A stretch of 64,000 nucleotides of DNA from Cymbidium sinense (Eukaryota; Streptophyta; Magnoliopsida; Asparagales; Orchidaceae). The position numbers and the translations under genes were made by a program. Under the pieces are notes generated by a model. The model saw only the letters and a program-made list of their open reading frames with translations. It did no database searches and was not told the origin of the DNA. Below, in pieces: positions 1 through 12,480 of the stretch (the stretch's first letter is position 1; each line of letters begins with the position of its first letter). The stretch spans positions 155,047,983 through 155,111,982 of the forward strand of contig CM038216.1 of assembly GCA_021442155.1 (NCBI GenBank), written 5' to 3'.

Positions 1-61
1 TAATTTTAATCAATAAGACATTAATTTTAAAAAGATTAAGTGGGGCTAATCCACATTTTAC

Positions 62-2747
62 CCTCGATTGCATCAAAGTAACTAAAGCTCTTCGATTATC
101 CCATAAACATCATAAATATCATCAAGAATAGATATTAGTGTTGCCACCTTTGTCGTCATCAATCTTGCACGTGAATAGTGGGGTTCAAAGTACCTGAAAA
201 AAAAATAAAGCTCTAATAACCTATCACGTGTGAATGGCAATTTTGGCCAAGCTTAAATCCTTCCACCATTTGCAATGTTGATTACATCGTTACAAATGAG
301 ATAAAATTTGAACAATAATTTTAAAAGTTTGTCAAAGTAGATAATGTATTATACAAAAATATATTTGAGTTATAATCATATAGTATTTGAAAATGCAACT
401 ATCTGATAAATATAATTTATATTTTTAGTTAAAGTTATGACTTAAAGCAACTCAATGAGCAACATTTCTTATTTTATATTAACACCATTTAAAGAAGCAC
501 TACTATTCATATTTGTAAGTAAAAAAATACTATATCAATTGAAAGTTATGTGCTAGTTAGAATTAAAAATACATATGAACATAACTCCAAATTCTTTTAG
601 TCTAAATATTTAAAAGTGTAAGAAAACTTACATGGATAAACTCCGTGCTTCATCTTGATGAATATAGTTGCAACAAAGCAAAATCTAATTTTGCAAATTT
701 AAGCAAGGCATCATTGCCCGTGCTTTCTCTTCAAAGTATGAAATGTAATGTTTAGCGTTCAACCTATCTACTCTTCTGACCAATGGAATTTCTAAACTAT
801 TTAATACCATCTTTGATAAATATGGATCCACGTCAGAAGATAAAGACTTGAGTTGAATTTTGAAAACTCTAATGCTTTGTCTAATATTTCTTCACCGGGA
901 ATGCGAAGATGAGCCGCTTCATATAAGCTTAACAAAGCTTTTACATTGCCATTCAAGAAATCAGTGAATTCTCCTTTTCATCCAAAATTTGCTAAATACA
1001 TCTGAAAAAATAATAAATAATAGACTTGAAACACTTCTTATATATATATATAAATGTATATTTTAATTAATGTTATTATGGCTAGAACTTACCAGATGAA
1101 ACAATATATCTTTGTTGTCTTAGTAGACGAAAATAGAGTGCAACTGAGATCTTTATCAACCGGTTTGATGGAGTAATTTTTCTTCAATTTCCTTCTCAAA
1201 ATGATAAGTTACTCCAAGACATTGAATTCTATCAATAAGTTGTAGTGAATGCGATGGATCAATGGCATCAATGAGCATTTTCCTTAACTTTGAGCTCTTC
1301 ATTCTTTAATTTCAGCAATGACTTTTTATTTTTCACATACAAAGATGACCAACATTAGTTAAAAGTGATATAGAAATCCAAATGAAGAGGAAATAGTAAA
1401 CCAAAAAAATATTTGGATATATTTAGTTTATTTTGAGAGATTAGCTAGTATTGAATTTAGAAGTGGTAATAAGCAAGAAATACTTTTATGAAAACCATAT
1501 ATTTTAAAACAGAATTTTATTTTATTTTGTTAAAGAAAAACAGATAAACGTACAAATTTATGAAATTACTTACATAAGAAGAAAACCATATTAAATATAC
1601 TAAAACCATAAATTTTGCAACTTCAAAAAAAATCATCTTAGATCCAAAGTTAATTAGTTCTTTCACACTAAAAGTTCAACCAAGTTTTATTTATATTTTA
1701 GAAGAACATATTGCCATCGACCTATTGACCAACTTTACTATATTATTTTCCATTGATTAATATTGTTGAAGGAAATGGAACACTGACATACAAATATTAA
1801 TATTGTAGAAGAATATGGATGTCTTTATTCCAATAAGAATAATACATATAGAAATATGGAACAAAAGATAACAAAATTTGGTAAATTTCTAACATTTTAT
1901 CTTATCCATAATTTTATTTTGTTAAAAATATTTTATTAATTAGAAGCTGTGTACAAGATAGTTACAAACAAATATATGAGATTTATTATAAACATGATGA
2001 TATATCTTGAAATCATGATGCATATACCTAAAGCTAGAGCTTTTCGATGTTTCATATTTCTCAAATTTTAATATTTCAAAAAAAAAATTATGATTTATAT
2101 AAAATTTAGATTTAAAATAAAATATGTTTGGAGTGAATAATTATTTTTAGCAATACTCAAAATATCTAAAATATATTTTAAAATTTAAAAAATACATAAA
2201 AATTCATCAAATAAATATATTATTGAAAACATCATAAAAAATTAAAATAAAAATACAATAAAATTGGACCCAAACACGCCCTAAGAAAATCTTTTTTTTT
2301 AATTGCATCTTTTCTATAGCTTCACAAGTTTTGAAATAACAGATTTATGAATATGATAATATAATTAACAATATGGTAATGTGGAGAATTACTACAATAT
2401 TTTCAATTATTTGATGTAGAATTAACTAAAACCTTATTTGCTTTAACAATCTCTCATGACATGAAATCTATCATATCAATTATCCCACATTGATAGATTA
2501 AAAGTTATCTATATTTTATACTAATATATTTTCAATTATTAACGTAGGATCAGCCGATGGAAAAATTTAAGGCTATTTTATACTAATAATTGAAAGCTTT
2601 ACCATATTTATGTTAGTTAGTGGTTTGAGATGAAGAAATCAGCCCAAACGCTTGGGTGAAAATTTGACTGAACTTCCTCAGTATGATTACAGGAATGAAG
2701 ATTCTCCATTTCGAGTTGCTCGGTTGTGTGCATCATCTCTTGCATGG
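62..2747 (-). pseudogene. Terpene synthase pseudogene, exons 1-4 (3' part off the window)
   Basis: Four exon-like blocks in TPS order are readable on the minus strand. Exon 1 (about 2630-2747) encodes SNFHPSVWADFF, matching the conserved FHPSIWGD segment. Exon 2 (about 1095-1320) has IQCLGVTYHFEKEIEE and, after a frameshift, ALYFRLLRQQRY. Exon 3 (about 632-1003) has LLSLYEAAHLRIPGEEILD. Exon 4 (62 to about 275) has KWWKDL and then [18 protein letters not shown], which contains the DDxxD metal-binding motif of class I terpene cyclases. Such enzymes ionise prenyl diphosphates; the exon pattern is that of 7-exon angiosperm TPS genes. Stops and frameshifts in exons 2, 3 and 4 make it a pseudogene. 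A TATA-like TTATAAATA lies just 5' of the first ATG, so a later ATG (about 45 bp on) may have been the start. Exons 5-7 would lie left of the window. Introns 276-631 and 1321-2629 hold nothing else recognised. Confidence 0.85.
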
Positions 2748-3031
2748 TCATGCTATTTATAAGCTAAAATTACAGATATTTCTAATTTTGTTAAATTATG
2801 ATTAAAATATGCGAATTAGAATTCAACCCTGTAGAAAAACTTCCATTTCAATTATTAATGTAGCAAAGAGCCTTCTTAAATTCTTCGTTTTCATGTTTTG
2901 TTTTTATTTATTTTATTTTCAATTGTCAGTAGCAGAATGGTTCAGAAACACTTTGTTACATAAAAAAAAATAGCGGCAGTGGAAAATAACAATTATATAT
3001 ATATTCAGCACTTTATATTTTACTCTTTGGG

Positions 3032-3110
3032 GCAAAATAAGTATGATTTAAAACGTAATTAATAATTTAAGTGTAAAAAAAAAAATTTGATATAACGAGC
3101 GACTATTTGT
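3032..3110 (+). repeat. Left terminal inverted repeat of MULE A
   Basis: This matches the reverse complement of 10440-10520 and the ends of MULEs B and C. The shared core is TTTAAAAYGTAATTA followed by an A-rich tract, then the subterminal motif GCGACTAT. The outermost bases are GCAAAATAAGTATG. Confidence 0.8.
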
Positions 3111-4030
3111 CACATAACGAATCGCTAATGCCTTAGTTACACAAGTGGGGTCGTTCATTTTCATTTCACTTTTCTCTTTATCGACGCACAGAATCCCCCC
3201 TGATTTCCCCATCCAGTGGATTCGTAAACAGCTCCCAACCGACAGAACCTCCCCACCAATAGAAGACACGCTCGATTGCCTCTATTTATTTTTCTGTCCG
3301 TCCCTTTGTCCTGGAGGAACAGGTCCCCTTTGGCAAGCCACCTATCCACAACTCTTAGCCACGGGTTTGTTCCCAGATCCAACCCAAATGCTTAAATTAT
3401 AAGCTATCTCTCCATTCCTTGTTAGTAACATTGATGCGATCTTATCACACACACATTAAATCTCAACTATTTTCATGTGTATTTGTTTAGGTTGTCTTGA
3501 TTAGTAGGATTGGGCTTGATTTGCATTTGAGCGTATTTAAGATAATTCCAATCAAATGGTATTTTTAAGAATGCATTGCTTAGTAACCCACAAGAAGAGC
3601 ATTGTTAGATTAGCTTTGGCAAAAGGCAAGTTGACCTATAGAATTTAAAAAGTAAAACGTGGTTTTTTAAGTGGGAGTAGGATTTGAGATGGATTTAAGC
3701 AAATCCAATGAAATATATTTGGTTAAGTTAAATCTCATACCTTGTGTAATCCAAAGAAGCTGATTTGTATGGTCAAATCAAAAAAATTCACATAAAATGA
3801 ATTTATAGATTTTGTGTAAGATTTCAGCTGGATTTATTTTAAATCTAATGAAATGGTATCTTTGGCTAAGTTAAGTCTGTTGCTTTCTGTAATACAGTTA
3901 AAGCCGCTTGTACAAGTTATATCCAAATTTACTAAATCATACTGTGATTGATTGTATTTTAACACTTTATTTAGTGTTTAGGGTATATTATTTCAACAAT
4001 AAGCGAGTTGGTCTCGTTGCTCTTATTCTA
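3111..4030 (+). other. 5' leader of MULE A
   Basis: No gene is called here. The stretch 3180-3390 is clearly richer in C than its surroundings, like the equivalent 5' zones of copies B (55990-56330) and C (57790-57970). Short open frames here on both strands resemble nothing known to me. From 3400 to 4030 the sequence is AT-rich and featureless. Confidence 0.4.
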
Positions 4031-4039
4031 CGCTATTAA

Positions 4040-7000
4040 CAAGTGTTGATGATCAATTTATTCCAACTTATGTTGAAATCATCATCATTAAAGTTCCACA
4101 CATCTTATGGATTTGAAACAAAGAGATCACTACATATTGATTTAGACATAGTTAATATGACATGTCGAGGGAACAAATTTATAACATCATATTTTGATGA
4201 TGAAGTTTGTGATGTTATATTGATGAAGCTTCAGACATTAGTGCTGGAACAAATTTATAACATCACTTTTTGATGATGAAGTTTGTGATGTTATATTGGA
4301 TGAAGCTTCTCATCAGACATTAGTGCTCTATGTGGAAGTGGAAAATATTTATATTGCATTCGCATCAGCTGATCCTTCCATAAGGCCAACAGATATTCCA
4401 TCAAATTTTACACTGGATTTCATCTCACCCGACCTTAACGTAAGAGAAGCTTTGAGGAATTAAATCCCCAATAATATCTTGTAGATCATAAGCTATTTTC
4501 ATTGTTAATTTTTCCTATTAAACTTTGGTATTCAGGTAGAAGTCGAACTAGAAATGGTGTAGGTGTGGTTATAGATAAAAGTTTGAAGGATAATGTTATA
4601 AATATTAATAGATGTGGAGATAGAATTATAGCTTTAAAGATTATTGTTGATACTATGATTATAAATGATATAAGTGTTTATGCTCAAGTAAGTTTGGATG
4701 TAAGCTCAAAAGAAAAATTTGGAATGAATTAGGGATTAATACAAAAGATACCTCTTGAAGAAAAAATATTTATTGGAGGAGATTTAAATGGACATGTTGG
4801 TAAAGTGGTAGAAGATTTTAAAAGTATTCATGGTGGTTATAGATTTGGAGTGACTAATGAAGAATGTAGGACTATATTAGATTTTACTTTAGCTTATGAT
4901 TTTGTAGTTGCTAATACTTTATTTAAGAAAAGAGATGATCATATTATTACTTATAAAAATGGAGCTAGTATAACAGATTGATTATTTTCGATAAGAAAAA
5001 TTGATCACATATTGTTAAGATTGTAAAGTCATTCCAAGTGAAAGTTTAAGTACCCAACATCGATTGTAAGTTTTAGATTTTAAGATGAAAGATTGTAAGA
5101 GAAAAATAAATCAAATTATTGTCTTAGGATTAAATGGGGACACTTAGAGAACACAAATAAAATATTTTAAGAGCAAGCTACAAGAGCTTATAATTTGGGA
5201 TTTTCATAAGGAAGTTAATATTATGTGAGAAAAAAAGCAGCAAATGAAATTAAGTAAGTTGCTAAAAATGTGCTTAGAGAGTCAAAAGGAAAAGCTTCTT
5301 TTAATAAAAATAGTTGGTGGTGGAGTCAGAGTGTGCAAAAAAATATAAGAAATAAGAAGTAATATTATAAAATTTGGTTTAGATATAAACTCAAAATTGG
5401 GAAAAATATAAAGTAGCCTATAGAGATTCTAAGATATATATGATGCAAAAATTTAGCTGATTTATATAATAGATTATATACCAAAAGGTGAAAGATGTAT
5501 GTATAAGTTAGCCAACCAAATTGATAGGAGAAGTAAAGACCTAGTTCAAGTGAGGTGTATTAAGGATGAAAATAATAAAGAGCTTTTCAAAAAAAAAAGG
5601 ATATTGAAAATAGTGGATGAGATAAACTTTTCAATGAAGGACCTAAAAGTATGATTGATTTTAGCAACTTAATACCTTAAAAAAAAAAAATACAAAATTT
5701 TGTTTTATCATCGATAACTGTTAGAAGCATTAAAGAAAATGTAATGTGGAAAACAGACCGATGATATTCCAATGAAGTGTGGAAATGTTTAGGAGATCAA
5801 GGAATTTCGAGCTTACAAATCTTTTAATGTTATTTTAAAGACTAAAAGATGTCGATGAGTGGTGGAAGAGTTTGTTGGTTCCTATATTTAAGACTAAAGG
5901 AGCACAAAAGTGTGCAAATTATAGAATTAAGTTAATGTGTCATACATTAAAATTTTGGGAGAGTAATGAGCATAGTATAATGATACAAAAGTTTCTCACA
6001 ATCAATCTCATGAAATCAACTATGGATGCTATACATTTGTTATGTGGTTGATGGAAAAGCATAGAAAGTATGAGGATCTACATATGATATTTATTGATGA
6101 GAAAGCTTATGATAAAATTTGAGATGTTCTTTGGAGAGTTCTAGAACAAAGTAGTTAATATTAGTTATATTCAAGTCATTGGATATCTATACTAGATGTT
6201 ACTTGTGTCCAAACACAAGGAGGATTGACAAAATATTTTCTGTTTTTTGATTACAAAGATCCTTTAAACCCTTATCTTTGCTTTTAGTTATGGATGTTCT
6301 TACTAGGCATTTGGAAGATATACCTTAGTGTATGCTTTTGGGATGACATTCTTCTTATTGATAAGACTAGAGAGGAGTCCAAGAGAAACTTGAATTATGG
6401 AGGTCAACATTAGAGTCAAAGGTTTTCATTCAAGTAGATCCAAACCAATATATGGAGTGTAATTTTAGTTGTAGAAGTTCTATATGGTATGACATTAGGT
6501 GAACAAGTCATTAATGCGGAGCATGATTTTAGGCTCATTGTTGAATGATGGTGAAATTAGTGGAGATGTTATTAGTAGAATTCAAGTTGGATGGTTGAAG
6601 TGGAGGAATGCATATGGCTTGGTGTAATAGAAAAGTTTCACTTAAACTTAAGGGAAAATTTTATAAGGGTGGTAAGACCTACAATGACTTATGGTTAGCC
6701 AATGAGCATAAGACTAAGTTATGTTACAAGATGAGGATGCTTAGGTGGATGAGTTACTCTTAGAGATAAAATGCAAAATGAGTATGTTCGAAAAGTTGGA
6801 GTTCTTCAGATGATAAGATTAGAGAGAGTCATGATGGTTTTCACATACAATGTCATATCCAATGACTGGTTAGAGAGTAGATGCATATATTTCCTTGTTA
6901 AGAAAGGTAGAGGTACAAAACGACTTGGTTAAGATGTATAAAAAAATAACCTTAGTATACTTGAATTAAATGAGAATTTGACACATAAGGACACAAATGG

Positions 7001-8280
7001 AGACGATGGATTCATGAACTTAGTGTATAAAGGCTTGATTGTTGTTGTATGCAATACTTATGTTACTTATGTAATAGTATTATAGATTTATAGATAATGT
7101 TGTATTTCTTTGAATGAGCCAATTGTGGCACTAGTAGTGCAGATGATGAGTATGAGACCATGAATAATGACTCAACTAGTGCATTTGAGAACAAGGAAAG
7201 TGATGATTGTTTACTATTCTGCCCACATTATGTTAGCATATGATATTAAATAACCATTTATTTTAGAATATTAAAAATTAAAGTCAGATGATTTCTAATA
7301 ATGGCTATGTCCACATTTGTCAAACCACAAGAGAATCTTGATAATATTTTTGATGATAAGAGCACATATGCATTAACCGATGATGTTGATATTTCAAGTG
7401 AACTTGTTGAATGCATATGTTTTATTAGTAAAAGAAGTCTTCGCCATATATTAGTTGTTTCATAAATAATAAAGGTCAAATATAGTAACTTCAAACCAAG
7501 AACTTTTACGAATATGTGTACAAGACATCATCTTACTAGAGATGTCACCGCACATTGTAGTCGCAAAGAACATTTATGAGGTGCAGAATCTCACATTGGA
7601 GATCACCATGGCATAAATATAGTAATAGGGATTGACCATCGCGTGTCTAAATTCATTGATTATTTCATTCTACCTATATGTTTAAATTATTCAAAAATGG
7701 AGATTATCAATCAAAAAATCATTCAATGTCAAGGTATCTTATATGAAGGATTCATGCTAGGTGTAAGGCAATTAGAACAATTTTTGGAAATTAGAAGAGT
7801 CTTAGTGTCTCTCATATCTTCATGATCATTTCTACTTTACATGTACAATTTACATAATATAGTCAAGCATCGCATTTCATTTTATAATTTTGGGCTTCCA
7901 TCAATTTAAGTTGTCATATTTGATGGTACATTCTGCTTGGAAAGTAACGAGGAACATTTTTACTATAGTTGGGATCAATTTAAAACAAAAGTTGTTTAAT
8001 ATATGAATCTAAATCAAATGAATCATGACTTTGATTTCTATATGTTAGATGCTGAGTGACTATAAGGCATGACCTATGTATAATATCGAAACATGCCAAC
8101 TTACTATGTGGTTGTAGAGACATATTTTCTTGAACTAGTATTGTGGGCGAAAAAATAAAAAAAGAGAATGGGCATTGAGATGTAGAATTTTTTTTTGGAT
8201 CACAAGTTGCACTAGTTGAGAGATAGTGTTGAAATACTTTAGACCGTAAGATGATAAAATTAACCAATGTGATCCTGTAA
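4040..8280 (+). pseudogene. mudrA-type MULE transposase, pseudogene split by an RTE LINE
   Basis: The N-terminal part (4040-4514) encodes VDDQFIPTY, then a segment with DEASHQTLVLYVEVE, closely matching copy B at 55111-55410. The sequence is then interrupted by an RTE LINE. Homology to copy B resumes near 7065-7090, with DDEYETM at about 7145. The catalytic region follows around 7690-8020: a degenerate IFG(S)W block and a LLGK-RGTF block that correspond to the DGTFLLGKYRG region of copies B and C. MULE transposases are DDE-type RNase H-fold enzymes that cut at the terminal inverted repeats. Many stops and frame changes; the SWIM and zinc-knuckle parts are not readable. Clearly non-functional. 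Confidence 0.75.
4515..7060 (+). mobile_element. RTE-clade LINE, 5'-truncated and decayed, nested in MULE A
   Basis: Translation across several frames follows the plant RTE-type ORF2 in order. Endonuclease pieces: RNGVGVVIDKSLKDN (4543 on), IFIGGDLNGHVGK (about 4770), then HGGYRFGVTNEE. Reverse transcriptase pieces: EDLHMIFIDEKAYDK (about 6075), a RTQGG-like VQTQGGLTKYF (about 6205), DDILLIDKTREES (about 6340). The C-terminal end includes KMRMLRWM (about 6730). It ends near an AAGGCTTGATTGTTGTTG tract at 7029-7048, resembling the TTG-repeat tail of plant RTEs. Both junctions are inferred by aligning MULE A with MULE B, which lacks this block. The start of the endonuclease is missing. No clear target duplication was found. 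Confidence 0.8.
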
Positions 8281-8289
8281 TTAATTTAA

Positions 8290-9760
8290 ATGAGGTGGCA
8301 TAGGCTAAAAATGATCGCTACATTACCATATGTGGTGTACCATGAAAGCACATCACATCCATTCCGATCGCATTTAACATATGCCTTTTAATGTATGGTA
8401 TAATTCATATGTAGACTAATTTGAGTTTAATACACTTTATTGGGAGCTTCCTACTTCTAGACACTTTCGGATCTGAGGTGCATCGACAATATCTTCCAGT
8501 ACTTTAGGACCTAAATACCTTAATTACACTCATTGGGGGGGCTTCTAGCACATCTATATGAGCTATATGTCTAGGCCAATATGGTTTGCTTACATCTACT
8601 ATAGATGGTTTTGGGAGCACCTTCATGGAGGGAGGCCAACACTACATGTGCCATGTTCGAGAGATTTGGATGGGCTGAGCATTAGGTTGAGGAAAAAATA
8701 CTTCTTGGTAATTCAAGTTGATTCTTATATACATGTTCTAAATATATTATTTAAATAGGTGGAATGAGTATTGTGCATTAGATGCCGGAACGTAGTTTAT
8801 ACATGAATGAGCTGGATGGTTTTTTATGGTATGACTTGAGTCAATATGTTATATTTTATAATTGTAATCAATGATACAATATAACTTGTAACATAGGTTA
8901 TTTGGGAGCCTTATACTAAATCAGAATGACAATCGGACATATGCTTAGTTTCGGTATTTGGCTAGTATGTGCCCCACTCATTTGGAAGAGGGTAGAATGA
9001 CACCTACCGACTTAGGACTTGGACTTCTACACGGATTGGCATGTAGACCCTAGCTTCAAATGGGTCGATGGCCGTGAAAAAGCTGATGTTGACAAGGTTG
9101 ACTATCATCAGCTACACATAGTTGTGTGGGAGAGGAGGAGGGATTATATAATTGATGGCTTAGAGCAATGATAAAGCGGCTATTAATCTCATGTCACGGT
9201 TTGATCTGGTTTATTTTATTGAAGGCCCCGACAAATCTTCCTACCACATATTATCATAGAGCACCTGTAAAGCGAGTATATGTGAGTAATCACATTAATA
9301 TTCTGAGACTTTCAATATGTTGATTACATAATGAGGCAAATTTCTAATATTATTTTTCATGCGGTGAGCACTTCTTTACTTTTAGCTTAGATGATCATGA
9401 GTTACAGTTGGTTGTAAGTAAATATGAGAAGCTTTGCAGGGATATGAGGTTGCATGCATATAACACATGTTATTAACTGCGAAGGTGTCTCAAGAGGTTT
9501 TACCGAGACTATGACTTGAGTATCCATATACATATGTTGATCCAAGTCCATCTACATATCATCTAGCTCTCTCACAACCACACACTTTTACCTTTAAAGG
9601 ACTATCCTATTCACACATCCAAGACCTTTGCATCATGATATACCACATGTTCATGAAGAACTTGCATTGGAGAGCCACCATCGATTGTCTACATGCACTG
9701 ATCGATACACCTAAGGGTGGTGCGATTCCATGCAGTGGTGGAGGTAGCTATTTAGGATAG
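8290..9760 (+). pseudogene. Plant mobile domain (PMD) gene of MULE A, pseudogene
   Basis: Blocks in different frames match the PMD genes of copies B and C. GSFLLLDTFGSEVHRQYL (about 8437-8490) is nearly identical to copy B. A GRPTLH-type segment sits near 8630, a VDGREKADVD segment near 9070, and YEKLCRDMRLHAYNT near 9425, matching ICRDLRLR in B. PMDs are domains known from plant MAIN/MAIL1-like proteins and from several TE families; their role in the element is not settled. There are many stops, and the N-terminal part is not readable. It is positioned directly downstream of the transposase, as in B and C. Confidence 0.75.
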
Positions 9761-10439
9761 TGTTACTCACGTGTTTAGAGTACATTGTGTTTATTTTTTG
9801 GCTATATGTCATATGTTTCATTTTTTGGATTGTCATATGGATGCATTTTTTACTATCTTGAGTACTTATCAGATTGTTTCATATTTATACTTTTTTATTT
9901 TTCATCTGATTATTAATAGTAGACTCTAAACTTTAATAAAAATTGTGATAATATTCATCTAGTTCATAAGATGTAAAGGCTTCTGTTTCAGTATATTTTC
10001 AAACACATATATAAATAAAGTGTATTTTGAATCTAGTAGTGGAATTCTAACATTGGAGATCAAGCAATCAAAATGAGTGAACATTTTAGATATCTTTTAT
10101 TGATTGTTTACAATAATTGACGAAAGATATTACTTTCATGATTACTAAAATTTAATCGGCCGAAAAAAATAAGGAGAAAAATTAAGTGCTTAACATATGA
10201 GTTTCTTTTTTTGGAATGAAAAGCTTTATATGTGCTTCGAAAGGTTAGAGTAGCTCCAATGACAGATAATGTTAGACCTAGATCCAACCAAACTACCAAA
10301 TTACCTTTTTTTTAAAAATAGTTGTAGGCAAGTCGTAACGGTGGATTACCATGTAAATTGCAATTCGCCCATTAAACGAGCAACGCTCTGCACTTCACCG
10401 GAAGCGCCACGGTTTCTATGTGGCAAGGCATCCATTAAG
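9761..10439. other. 3' region of MULE A
   Basis: No coding signal is seen. AT-rich sequence leads into the right terminal repeat. The subterminal stretch 10330-10440 carries TTCGCCCATTAAACGAGC, a motif also found near the ends of copy B (GCCCGTTTAACGGGC at 56410). Confidence 0.4.
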
Positions 10440-10520
10440 GGCTACTATACCTAAATCTAAAATTTTAATATACTTAAATTTTTAATTACATTTTAAATTA
10501 TACTTATTTAAAAAATTTCC
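10440..10520 (-). repeat. Right terminal inverted repeat of MULE A
   Basis: Inverted copy of 3032-3110. In reverse complement it starts GGAAATTTTTTAAATAAGTA and contains the ATTTAAAATGTAATTA core and the subterminal GGTATAGTAGCCC motif shared with MULE B. Confidence 0.8.
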
Positions 10521-10529
10521 CTCCTTGGG

Positions 10530-12125
10530 CCATATCTATTTTAAGTACCCTCACATTTGCCTCCAAATTACATCCTCTATTGTAAGTTCTTCCTCAGCAA
10601 GAAGTTGAAATTTTATGCCTAAGTTCGAAGAAATATTATTAATATCAAATTAAATAATTTTATTATGCATCAAGGATGAAGTTAGCCATCCTTGCTTAGC
10701 AACTTCAAATGACCAAGAGCCATCTTTATTCAAAGAAGTTTGATCTATAATGATCTTCAATTTATGTCTTTTGGATTATCTTCTTTTTTAGAAACCTCCA
10801 TATGCTTCACAAGAGACGACCAGCTTGTATAATATATTTTTGTTAATCATAAACTCTAGATCGTAATCTAATTCTAGTATCAAATAACATTTAAAATTTA
10901 AACAAAATCTAACTAAAATTTATAAAAATGAAATTAGTAGAACACACAAACACTCAAGCAATTATATTTCAAACATACTAGCTTAGCATTAGCAGGTATC
11001 AAGCTTACTTATTCTAGTGGGCAATGCATACAGACTCAAGCAAATAGTAGATGCAAGCAAATAAAATTAATTTTAATTTTATTATAATAGTTCCTTTTAT
11101 TAAGCATAGTCTTCTACAAAAAAAATCTTATTAGTTTAATAAGCAATGCCCTAATATCTAGTTTATGAGCAAGTAATCCTAATATAAATAAGAAATTAAA
11201 ATAGGTTTATCATGAATCCAAATAGCACATCCTATTCTTATTTTTTATTATTTATTATATAAATAAATTTAACTTTAAATTTTTTTAAAATATTTTTAAT
11301 TGTTTATTATGAATAGAAAAATATAAATAAAAATTAAAATAGTAAATAAATATATATTTTATTAATATTTTAATAAATAATTTTTTAAAATTTAGAGGAG
11401 ACATAATATAAAATACTTTGTAGATAAAAGTAAAATTATAAAAAAATTACTAGAATATCTTAAAATTTTAGAGTGCCTACAGGGCAAACTATCATATATC
11501 TTGTTTTAGTTTAGTACATTTAAGCATTGGCTCAAATGGGTCAAACACCTAGCTCAACTAAGGAAATAGGTTTGGGAACTAAATTGGATCATTATGGGAT
11601 AATTCTTTGGGCAATTAAACCATAGGATAGGCTAATCGAAAGCTTTAACAATTTATGATAGCAATTCATCCTAGTTGGAGTGCTTATATGAGTTTAATAG
11701 GTCATAGGGAACCAATTATTAGTCAAATAGCTTAATGGTGTGCTAAAGTTTCATTTCAAAACCAACTTTTTATATTGTTTTATTCAGTACCCAAGATAAG
11801 AAGTTTTAACACTTATCTAATCTACCATAAAGGTAATGAATTAGCCATAAAAATTACTCAGGACATTAGAGACTTTGCTAAAAGGATTTAGAGACTTCTA
11901 TTAATACATGAGTTCGCATATATAAGTTATGAAGCTATTAAATCAATAGGTAGTTCAATGAACTACAAAGAAATCGGAAGTTTGAATAGGATGAGTCCAG
12001 AATCAAAAATCTTGGCAAGATACATATAATTTTCAACACAAAAAAAACTCTTCTTTCAATAAAAATCGATCACATGATTTTTTATACTGATATTTATTTC
12101 AACTTTCAATGTGAGATCGAAAGTA
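10530..12125. other. Anonymous AT-rich DNA
   Basis: No gene was recognised. The minus strand of 10560-10800 has short coding-looking runs, such as LLAEEELTIEDVIWR, but I could not assign them to a family. 10931-11220 is half of a divergent repeat pair (see 19250-19540). The rest is A/T-rich filler. Confidence 0.4.
10931..11220 (+). repeat. Divergent direct repeat, copy 1
   Basis: This shares order and several blocks with 19250-19540: an AGCTTAGCATyAG block, a CCTATyCTAnTGGGC-like block, a TTTTAAGCAyA block, then GCCCTAA...GAGCAAG...ATCCTAA. Same orientation, about 8.3 kb apart. Probably two copies of an unidentified dispersed element. Confidence 0.5.
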
Positions 12126-12480
12126 GGGATGTCAAAAATTGAGCTGACTCGACAACTCGACAGGAACCCGACTCGAAAAATTCGGGTTGACCCGAAAAAT
12201 TTTTAGGTCGGGTTCAGGTTGAAGAAATTGACCCGCATGATTTTTCGGGTCGGGTCCGGGTTGACTCTCCAACCCGAAATTGACTTGATTTTGACCCGAC
12301 AACTCGAATTTGACCCAAAATTGACCCGTGAACTCAAAATTGACTCGATTTTTACACACGAACCTGAATTTGACTCGATTTTGACTTAAAAATATATATA
12401 TAAATAGATCATTCGGGTCGTGTCCGGTCAATCAGGTTGAAGTCGGGTCGGGTTCGGGTTGAAGTTTTTGACTCCTGAGT
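12126..12480. repeat. GTCGGGTT/AACCCGAC-rich repeat, possible MITE
   Basis: Irregular alternation of GTCGGGTTCGGGTT and its complement AACCCGACTCG, with a TTGACCCGAAAA period of roughly 15-25 bp. The outer ends are inverted: AGGGATGTCAAAAATTGA on the left and, in reverse complement, AGGGAACTCAGGAGTCAAAA on the right. This resembles known plant hAT-like non-autonomous elements with such ends. No matching 8-bp target duplication was found. The minus-strand open frame here is a by-product of the repeat. Confidence 0.5.

Larger units (their letters stand above)
3032..10520 (+). mobile_element. MULE copy A (two-gene Mutator-like element with PMD gene)
   Basis: The element is bounded by related terminal inverted repeats. 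The left end reads TAAGTATGATTTAAAACGTA; the right end in reverse complement reads TAAGTATAATTTAAAATGTA. It is flanked by a near-perfect 9-bp direct repeat, CTCTTTGGG at 3023-3031 and CTCCTTGGG at 10521-10529 (one mismatch), which is the target-site duplication size of Mutator elements. Inside are mudrA transposase remnants followed by a PMD gene on the same strand, as in copies B and C. About 2.5 kb of its 7.5 kb is a nested RTE LINE. All coding parts are broken, so the copy is dead. Boundaries were inferred by comparison with copy B. Confidence 0.85.

Noticed and set aside
3145..3402. 85-residue plus-strand frame and overlapping minus-strand frames
   Set aside because: They sit in the C-rich 5' zone of MULE A, on both strands at once, with no homology.
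4502..4732. 76-residue frame as a host endonuclease/craniofacial-like gene
   Set aside because: Such database names in plants derive from RTE LINEs; downstream frames complete an RTE ORF2.
12132..12431. 99-residue minus-strand open frame
   Set aside because: By-product of the GTCGGGTT-type repeat; repeated FxxQNxVNF text, no homology.
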